DNA from: Dugong dugon
Lineage: Eukaryota > Chordata > Mammalia > Sirenia > Dugongidae
Direction of reading: 5' to 3'
Length of the DNA stretch: 64,000 nucleotides
NCBI GenBank assembly: GCA_030035585.1
Contig: CM057477.1
Location: forward strand, 61,981,447 to 62,045,446
Shown here: positions 56,165 through 64,000 of the stretch, in pieces
Layout: every line of letters begins with the position of its first letter
Position numbering within the stretch: position 1 is the stretch's first letter
Notes under the pieces: model-generated
Seen by the model: only the letters and a program-made list of their open reading frames with translations
Told to the model about the DNA's origin: nothing
Database searches by the model: none
Position numbers and translations under genes: made by a program

Positions 56165-56470
56165 AATAATTCTTTCAGAACAGGTACATTTAAGAGGCTG
56201 AGAGTAGCGAGGGAGGTTGGAAGATGGTGAGTGAAGGAAAAAGTGACATTACATGGGGCTAGGGCAGTATCAAGGGCCAGATCATACAAGTCTTTGGGGG
56301 CCGTGGTCAGGAGTTTGGGTTTGATTCTAAATATGGTAGAAAGCAAATGGAGTATTTTAGACAAGGGAGTTAATGGTCTGATTTTATGTTTTTAAAATAG
56401 CATTTTGGCTTCTATGTGAAGAATGTGAAGAAGAATGGAACAAGAGTTGAAGTTGGAAGATGAGTAAAGA
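56165..56470. repeat. Ancient dispersed repeat (shared with 11030)
   Basis: gggccagatcatacaagtct, tttgggtttgattctaaata and ggcttctatgtgaagaatgt are typical of a widespread mammalian repeat. Related to 11030-11475. Family not named. Confidence 0.45.
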
Positions 56471-56644
56471 GGTTGTTTTACCCTCAGAATATCTTAAGTG
56501 TGTAAACTTCCAACACAGGAAGAAAAATGTGAAGTGTTTAGGCTAGATGGGGTAGACAGAAACTCAGAAAAAAATTCTATTTTGTTTTTTAGCCCAAAGA
56601 AAGTTTGAAGAGAAGGTAGGAAATACAGAAGTAAAGAGATAATC

Positions 56645-56660
56645 AGAACTTGAACGTTTT
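56645..56660. repeat. L1 target-site duplication, left
   Basis: agaacttgaacgtttt, repeated as agaacttgaacatttt at 57254-57269 with one mismatch. Confidence 0.85.
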
Positions 56661-57253
56661 ATCAGGAGCAAGGGAGAATGAAGAAAACAAGATACAAGGA
56701 AAAGATTAGTCCAAAGGACTAATGGACACAACTACCACGGACTCCACCAGACTGAGTCCAGTACAACTAGATGGTGCCCGGCTACCACCACTGACTGCTC
56801 TGAGATCACAACAGAGGGTTCTGGACAGAGCTGGAGAAGATTGTAGAACAAAATTGTTTAACTCACAAAAAAAGAGCAGACTTAGTGGCCTCACAGAGAC
56901 TGGAGAAACCTTGACAGTATGGCCCCCGAACACCCTTTTAGCTCAGTAATGAGGTCACTCCTGAGGCTCACCCTTCAGCCAAAGATTAGACAGCCCCATA
57001 AAAACAAAACGAGATTAATGGGACACAACAGTCCAGGGACAAGGACTAGAAGGCAGGAGGGAACAGGAAAGCTGGTAATAGGGAACCCAAGGTTGAGAAG
57101 GGACAGTGTTGACATATCCTGGGGTTGTTAACCATTGTCATAAAACAATACGTGTACTAACTGTTTAATGAGAAACTATTTGTTCTGTAAACCTTCATCT
57201 AAAGTACAATAATAATAATAAAAAAAAGACGCAATCAAAAAAAAAAAAAAAAA
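56661..57253 (+). mobile_element. L1 3' end, 5'-truncated
   Basis: Only the L1 3' UTR (gaccaatgg-type text, ggactccaccagactgagtc, gttctgtaaaccttcatcta) and a long A-rich tail (57208-57253) remain. Bordered by a 16-bp target duplication. It matches 50640-51199 closely. Confidence 0.9.
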
Positions 57254-57269
57254 GAACTTGAACATTTTC
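57254..57269. repeat. L1 target-site duplication, right
   Basis: agaacttgaacatttt follows the poly-A directly. Confidence 0.85.
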
Positions 57270-58502
57270 AGATTGCACCGTTTCTGCACAGTGCAACCCA
57301 TGGCCTTTCTAAGCTATACAGCGTGTACCAGATCTGCAATGATTCGTGGAAGTCCATGTACCAACATGTAAGACAACCTAGGAACGCTCCACTCCCAGGG
57401 CTGGATTGAGACATGGGGGGAGGCCAATGCTTTAGTACTCTTTCAAACCAGTATTTAAACAAAAAATGTATTCAACATTTTTTGTTATTGTTGTTGGGGT
57501 GGGGAGAAACTGACTTTCTGTGAAAAATCAAACAGCCTATTTCATTATGTTTGCCTGTCCTCTTCTCAAAAACAAAATTCTATTTGTATAAGGTTATTAG
57601 TAAACAATTTAGGATTAGGATTTTTGTGGGAGACATGAAGGAGAGGTAAAGGGGGCGGTTTACACTGTATGCACAGAAGACAGTTTCTGCTGAAATATCT
57701 CCAGAAAATGTATTTCTCGTCTCAAGTCTCTCTTCTTGATCTTGGTTGTCTCTCTTTTTGTCTCTCTGGTGCTTAGCTTTTTTACTCCCTGTCTGCCCGT
57801 TCCTGAATATTTACCCCTTTTCTGTCATGTCTATTTCTCCCCTTTCATCTGCAGAGCATTCCAGAGTGCTATCTTCATCCAAGTTCCAGCCTGTGCAATT
57901 GTAAACAACTTTTTCTGCTCTCACCACTATCTTCAAATGCTGTGCCGTCTCCCTTACCTTCCCCTTTGGTGACAGTTATAGATCCCTGCTAAATTCTCTC
58001 AGCAGTGGGGCACATCTAGCACAGCCAATGAAAAACCATGACATGAACAGAGAAACCAATAGGTGAAGGCTGCTGAAAGTCCATCAAACAAGACAAGAGT
58101 CATATATGCAAAAGATAAAATTCCTTCTGCAAACTGTACTGGTACGTGACTAAGCGGATGAAATAACTACAAACCAAGATGACCAGAGACACATATCCAA
58201 TGAGAAGGATAAATGAGGGCTCTGCAATGTACACATGGGCCCAGCCAAAGACCAGATGGTGTATCAGTATCCCAAATAAGCGTGACCACAAATTCCTTTT
58301 TACACAAATTGTATGTAAACACGATGCTTGTACTTCCTGTTGGAATAGGTGAAATTCCATCAAACCCTCATATTGTTCTCCCACGTCTCATATCCAAGAA
58401 TTTAGATTTCTGACCACTCTCTTGTTTAGAATAGCTTAATCATCAGATGTTAAAACACCCAGGGCTCTCACTAAGGGGAAGCTTTTCCCTGCCCCCAGAA
58501 TC
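57270..58502. other. Intergenic DNA with a hydrophobic open frame
   Basis: Mostly unique sequence. A minus-strand 94-codon frame (58100-58384) is strongly hydrophobic and could be a decayed membrane-protein exon or chance. I do not recognise it and see no flanking splice sites. Confidence 0.35.
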
Positions 58503-58712
58503 TTAAAACCAGTTGCCATCCAGTTGATTCCAACTTGTGGCAACCTCATGAGTGTCAGAGTAGAACTGTGTTCCATAGTGCTTTCAGTGGCTGATTTTTG
58601 GGAAATAGACTGCCAGGCTTTTCTTCTGAGGCACCTCTGGTTGGACACGAACCTCCAACCTGTTGGTTACCACCTGAGCACGTTAGCCATTTGCACCACC
58701 CAGTCCCATCCA
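58503..58712 (-). mobile_element. AfroSINE copy, antisense
   Basis: gttgccatccagttgattcc, gtagaactgtgttccatagt, cttctgaggcacctctggtt, then the head agccatttgcaccacccagt. Confidence 0.88.
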
Positions 58713-58924
58713 CATAAGTAGTTTCTGCTCTGGATGTCTTCCTTATCATGGTAGTCCTTGCCAGGTTGGAGAGCTCACAGGCATCCCTCCTCTGCTTTTC
58801 TGTCGCTTTGACGTCTTACCAACGTTCTTGGTAGGCCTGATTTGCTTATCCTCAGCCACTGCCTGAACATGCTCTAAGGTGGTTAATGACTGGAACTGTG
58901 GCACCTCTCTCACCTGGCTTCAAA

Positions 58925-59252
58925 TATGTTTGCCATAAAATTTAATTCCTTGTGTCTCCCAAATCTGTTCCTCTTCTTGTCATCCCCACTGCCATCTGTC
59001 TACATCATCATTATCTCTCACCTGGATGGCCGCAACAGCCTTCTAGCTGACCTCCCTGTACCCCCTCCTCATCCTTTCCTGTCTGCTTTCGCACAGCAGC
59101 CAGAGAGATCATTTTAAAAAACAAATTTTACAAGTCACCTCTAACTCCTTGATTAAAATTCTTCAATGACTTTTCTTTGCTTTTAAGATGAAGACTTAAA
59201 TCTTGACACAGCCCATGTGGGCTCTTTGCAGTCTGGCCCCTGCCTACTTCTT
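58925..59252. repeat. L2-like repeat, left part
   Basis: cacagcagccagagagatca, tcttcaatgacttttctttg and tctttgcagtctggcccctg are of L2-like text read in antisense. The L1 at 59253-63571 interrupts it, and it resumes at 63588. Confidence 0.55.
59237..59252. repeat. L1 target-site duplication, left
   Basis: cccctgcctacttctt, exactly repeated at 63572-63587. Confidence 0.92.
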
Positions 59253-60884
59253 TTTTTAAAAAAATATTGTATTGTGTTTTTGGTGAAAGTTTACACAGAA
59301 CATTAGGTTCTCATTTAACAATTTCTATACATATTGTTCAATGACGTTGGTTATATTCTTCACAATATATCAGCATTCTTGTTATTTTCATTTTGGTTGT
59401 TCTGTTTCCATTAATCTAGCTTCCTGTCCCCCCTAGCCTTCTCATCTTTGGTCTAGGGTAAATGGTAACCATTTGTTTTCATCTAGACAATTGTTTTAAG
59501 GAGAACGGTACTCATGAGTGGTATTATTTATTTTATGGGCCAATCTGTCATTTGGCTGAAAGGTGACCTCGGGGAGTGGTTTGAGTTTCAAGTTTAAAGA
59601 ATATCTCAGGGTGACAGCCTCGGGCATTCATCTAGTCTCTACCAGTCCAGTAAGTCTGGCCTTTTTTAAGGAATTTTGTTCTACATTTTTTCCCATTCTA
59701 TCCAGGACCATCTATTGGATCCCTCGTCAGAATGGTCAGTAGTGGTAGCCAGGCATCATCTAGTTCTTCCGGTCTCCAGGTAGGTGATATTGTTGTTCGT
59801 ATAGACTATTGGTTCTGTAGACTAGTTTCTTCTCTGAGTCTTCGGTTTCCTTCTTTCTCTTTAGCTCCAGAAGAGAAGAGGCCAACTGTTGTATCTTAGA
59901 TGGCCACTTGCAAGCTTTTAAGACCCCAGGCGCTACTCACCAAACTAGAATGTAGAACATTGTCTTTATCGACTATGTCATGCCAGTTGAGTTGCTCCAT
60001 GAGTCTATGGTTCTAAGCCCTCAAACCCAGTAGACCAATCCTATGAGGTGTTTGGTTGTATCTAGCAAGTATCTATAACTGTGATCCCTATGTGCTTTAT
60101 TTTATACTTAAAAATACATGCAGGACACATAAATGTGTATATACTTATGCCTATAGTTATTCATATATGCCTTCCTGTACATATTTATGCACACTTATAT
60201 ATCTATGTAACCAAACACATATTTTTAGTTGTTATTATAATTGCTGCAAAATTCTGTATCCTTCAGTAATTGTTTTTTACAAATTTCCATATAGTTCATT
60301 AACAGTTACATTTGTCATAATTTGTTGGCATTCTCTTTCATTATGTCTATACCCTTCTATTTGTGTTCAAACACTTGTCTTTACTATGGTTCTGCTGTGC
60401 TCACTACTTCCACACTTGGAGCCACATTGCCCATCACCAAAAGTAACAAGTCTCTAAGTTCTAAACCGTACTTACCCCTCCCCTGCTGTAACCACCAATG
60501 AATATTGGTCTCTCTATATTTAACTGTTCTTGTCTTTTTATAAAAGAGGGATCATACAATATTTATCCTTATATTCTTGACTTATTTCACTTAGCATTTA
60601 TGCCCTTCAGGCCCATCCATGTTATAATTTGTTTCACAGACTCATCATTGTTCTTTATGGTTGTGCGGTCTTCCATTGTGCGTATGTACCACAATTTGCT
60701 TATCCATTCATGGGTTGATAGGCACTTCAGTTGTTTCCATTGTTTTGCTACAGTGAATAAAGCTGCAATGAATGCAAGAGTGCATATGTCTGGTCATGGC
60801 AGTAGTTTTAGGTCTACGGTATATTCCTAGGAGTGGGATTGTTGGATTGTAACGTAGCTCTATTTCTAGTTTTTTGAGAAAGCA

Positions 60885-61520
60885 TCAAACTGTTTTCCAT
60901 AGTGGTTGTACCATTTTACAGTCCTGCCAGCAATGAATAAGGGTTCCAATCTCCCCACAGCCTCGCCAACATTTGTTGTTTTCTTTTTTTAAAATCAGTG
61001 CCACTTTAGTAGGAGTGAGATGGTATCTCTCTGTAGTTTTGATCTGCATCTCTCTAATGACTAATGATTGTGAGCATCTTTTCATGTGTTTGTTGGCTGC
61101 TTGGATGTCTTCTTTGGTCAAGGTTCTGTTCATGTCTTTGCCATTTTATAATTGGGTTGTTTGTCTTTTTGTTGCTATGTTGTTGAAGTTTTCTATGAAT
61201 TTTGGAGGTTAGACTGTTATCTGATACGTCTTTTATGAAATTTTTTTCAGTGTATAGGTAGGTTCTCTTTTTAATCTTTTGATAATGTCTTTTGATGAGC
61301 AGAAGTCCCCTACTATTATTTTGGAGTTGTCAATTTCTCCTTTCATATAAGTCAGAATTTGTTTCATGTATTTTGGTGCACTGCTGTTAGATGCATATAT
61401 ATTTATAATTTTTATGTCTTCTTGTTGAATTGGCCCTTTTATTATTATGCAATGACCTTCTTTATCTCTTGTAACAGATTTTGATTTAAGATCTATTTTA
61501 TCTGATATCAGTGTGGCCAC
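60885..61520 (-). pseudogene. L1 ORF2 remnant lacking the RT domain
   Basis: The endonuclease portion (ATLISDKIDLKSK, DIKIINIYASN, SKIIVGDF) is joined to the C-terminal segment ([31 protein letters not shown]). About 2.5 kb of normal ORF2, with the RT catalytic core, is absent. The protein could not reverse transcribe. The cysteine-rich motif is preserved. Confidence 0.85.
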
Positions 61521-61699
61521 CCTGCTGTTTTTTGTTTACTGGCAGCATGGAATATTTTTCTCCATCTTTTTATTTTCAGTCTGTTGTGTCCTTGTGTCTG
61601 AGGTGGGGTTCTTGTAGACAGCAAAAGATGGATCATGCTATTTTTAATCCATTCTGCCACTCTCTGTCTTTTGCTTGGGGCATTTAGGCCATTTACATT

Positions 61700-63571
61700 T
61701 AAGGTTATTACTGAAAACTAATTGTCTACCTCACTCATTTTGTTATTTGTTTTTTGAGTGTTTCGTATCTTGTTTGTTTATTATACTGATTTTTCTGGTT
61801 TTGTTTGTATTTGGGTGCTTTCTTGTGATGAGTCTTTTTGTTAACTTGCTTCTTTTCTCCTGAGTGTTTCTTCTTAGTGGTTATCACATATGTTACATAA
61901 CGTGACTTAACAATAACTACAGCATCTAGCATATGAATAACTGTTAACATACAACCTTAACATAATGAATCTATTCTTGGTATGCTCCTCCCTCCCTCAT
62001 TTCTGTTAGTGTGTCTCCAGTAACATCAATATACAAGCTATATTCAATAGGTTTAGTTTGTGCTTATTTCTTAACTTGCTTGCCTTTCCATCTGGATTAC
62101 TCCCTTGAGTAATACTTGGAAAGCTGGCCTGCTGGTGGCAAATTCCCAGAGCTTCTGTTTGTTTGGGAATGTCTTGGTTACCCGTTGTTTTTGAATGACA
62201 ATTTTGCTGGGTAAAGTATTCTTGGTTGGCAATTGTTTTGGTTCAGTATTTTATATGCATCTTCCAGCCTCTAGAGTTTCTGGGGAGAAATCCACACTGA
62301 TTTTTATGAAAGATCCTTGGTATGTTAAATTGTGTATTTCTCTTGCTGCTTTCAAAAATCTCTCCTTGTCTTTGGTTTTCAAGATCTTATTAGGCTATGT
62401 TGTGGAGTTGATCTTGTTGTGTTTCTTCTGATTGGGGACTTGATAAGTTCTGATATTTTGTCTTCTAATTCAGATATTTTATCTTCTGCTTGTTCGATTC
62501 TATTGTTGAGTGTTTCTCTTGTTTTTTTAATTCAGATATTTTATTCTTCAGTTCCAGTAGTTCTCTTTTTTTTTAAATGTTTCCAAATTCTTTGTTGAAG
62601 CTTTCATTTTGTTCCTGCACTTGCTTTCTGAAATCTGCTAGTTTTTTTTGTGGTTTTTTGCTTTCTTTAAACATATTTAGCACCATAGTCTGAAAAATTA
62701 TCACTTCTTTGCATTATTCTGGCCTCCGTAGGAGCGATTTCCTCTTCTTGTTTTGCTTTTGAGTGTTCCTCCTTCTCTTGTGCCTTTGTGTTTTTTACTA
62801 GTTTTTGTTGAACTTGAGCCATTTTGTTCTCTCTTCTTTAATCTTTTTTTTCTGTTTATTGTGGGAAAATTCAAGAGATCTGTATGCTTGGTCTCTGGGA
62901 TTCGATACATACACACAGAAGCGGGGGATTTCGCTGGATGCCTCTGCTGTTGTGTGCAATGGGGATCGACTTTGCTGTGGCGGTGGTGAGGGTTATTTTT
63001 TAAGCTTGTGTCTCACCAGCGCCCCTGTACTGGCATACCCACTACCCATAGTGTGCTACTGGGGCAGCCTCCTGCTTGCCTGTCAATGTGGACTGATCCC
63101 CTGGCCCTGTTGCCCTTGCAGCTTTTCCCAGTTCTAGGGCCCATTAGTTTCAGGCCTCAGTGAGGTTCAACAGTACTCTCACGCTGTGTTAAGGTCTTCC
63201 TTCACGCCTCTCTCAGTTGTGTGGCCTGCTAACTCCCACTGCTAATTTGTGCTGCCTTAAAAAAATCTGACTAGACCTTCCTTAAATAAGCTCCCTTTCT
63301 GTGTTTCCTGCTTGGGGTGTTACCCAGTCCTGTCCCCAAATGGCTGTGATGAGCTTGTGCTCCCCATGTTAGCGGATAGGATCTCAGTTTTTTTGCTGAC
63401 CCCGTTCCTCCTCTCCTCTGCTTCTGGACTCACCTTGATTCTCCTACTCCTCAGCTGCTGTCCAGAGTTCAGAGATCTCAGTTTATGCTTGTTATTATTC
63501 GTTGTTCAGTGTGTTAGTTGCTGGGGGAGTAGATGGAAGCATCCACTCACTTCCCCACCTTGCTCCGCCTC
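61700..63571 (-). other. ORF1 and 5' UTR of the deleted L1
   Basis: ORF1-like text in reverse (for example gaaagctggcctgctggtgg in the region 62119-62300) followed by coiled-coil-coding, T-rich DNA and a 5' UTR of about 850 bases. No intact frame remains. Confidence 0.6.
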
Positions 63572-63587
63572 CCCCTGCCTACTTCTT
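63572..63587. repeat. L1 target-site duplication, right
   Basis: cccctgcctacttctt, identical to 59237-59252. Confidence 0.92.
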
Positions 63588-63800
63588 CTACTTCATCTAG
63601 TACCCTACTCTCCCTTGCTGTGCTCCAGGCACTCTAATCTGTCAATCACTTGAACACTCCATGGTCCTACCCTGGGGTCTTTGCGTGTGCTTTTTTCTCT
63701 GCTTGAAATGCTGCCTCCACTGGTTACTTGCTTGGAGATTTTCCTTTCTCCCCTCAGACTATGTAGTAATTTTTGTTAACAGATTTTATAGCAGCATATA
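63588..63800. repeat. L2-like repeat, right part
   Basis: ctccaggcactctaatctgt, ccctggggtctttgcgtgtg and ctctgcttgaaatgctgcct continue the L2-like text broken at 59252. Confidence 0.55.
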
Positions 63801-63845
63801 TTTCTCATTTACAGCACTTACTTACAACTATCTGTATACATCTGT

Positions 63846-64000
63846 ATGAGACACTGGTGGTTCAATGGTAGAATTACCACTCTTCTCATGCAGGAGACCA
63901 AGCTTCAATTCCCGGCTAGTGCAACTCATGCATAGCCACCACCCATCTGTCATTGGAGACTTATGTGTTGCTTATGATGTTAAACAGGTTTCAGTGGCGC
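63846..64000 (+). mobile_element. tRNA-Gly-headed SINE, cut by window end
   Basis: gacactggtggttcaatggt and box-B-like gcttcaattcccggctagtg are followed by tgtgttgcttatgatgttaa. This matches the middle of the copy at 6208-6565. Confidence 0.75.

Larger units (their letters stand above)
59253..63571 (-). mobile_element. L1 with intact ends and internal deletion
   Basis: Minus-strand L1 with its poly-A end at 59253 and its 5' end at 63571 (ggcggagcaaggtggggaag in L1 orientation). Flanked by a perfect 16-bp target duplication. ORF2 C-terminal text (60885-61133) is followed almost directly by endonuclease text (61233-61520). The RT region is thus missing, with a junction near 61305. Older L1 subfamily than the two full copies. 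Confidence 0.9.

Overview
The window is vertebrate nuclear DNA, almost certainly from an afrotherian mammal and probably a paenungulate such as an elephant. About twenty copies of the tRNA-headed AfroSINE family (head like ggagccctggtggcacagtg, tail like ctatgagtcggaatcgactc) lie on both strands. There are also RTE (BovB-type) fragments, several generations of L1, and mammal-wide MIR and L2-like relics. I found no host exon, tRNA, rRNA or CRISPR that I could defend. Every convincing coding signal belongs to a transposable element.

Layout. 1-2.7 kb: L2-like and RTE relics and one AfroSINE. 2.8-16.2 kb: mostly unique, AT-rich DNA with scattered SINEs, including copies of a second SINE type with a tRNA-Gly-like head. 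16.4-16.8 kb: a MIR followed by a small inverted-repeat DNA transposon. 17.5-19.3 kb: an old L1 3' end carrying one SINE inside another. 20.95-37.19 kb: a near full-length L1 on the minus strand, split in its 5' UTR by a complete endogenous retrovirus (27731-36254). 37.3-41.3 kb: an ancient L1/HAL1-like region holding a 5'-truncated younger L1. 42.9-51.2 kb: a second near full-length L1 on the plus strand, with tandem 5' UTR units and a solo-LTR-like insertion in ORF2. 51.9-52.5 kb: a Tigger-like DNA transposon carrying two AfroSINEs. 56.6-57.3 kb: an L1 tail with target-site duplication. 59.25-63.57 kb: a minus-strand L1 with a large internal deletion, inserted into an L2-like repeat with a 16-bp target-site duplication.

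The most informative object is the retrovirus. It has class II (betaretrovirus-like) organisation: LTR, primer binding site, gag, dut-pro, pol, env, polypurine tract, LTR, with a 6-bp target duplication (atgaag). gag is one open 459-codon frame. dut-pro is open apart from one TAG. pol and env are broken by several stops and shifts, and the second integrase catalytic Asp is Gly. A diverged 55-nt direct repeat between env and the 3' LTR sits where some betaretroviruses keep an RNA export element. The two LTRs differ at about 19 positions by hand count, so this is an old, non-functional germline copy.

Nested insertions give a relative order of events: L1 before ERV, Tigger-like element before AfroSINEs, L2-like before L1, and L1 before the solo-LTR-like insertion. 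All family names come from recognition of sequence, not from a database search.
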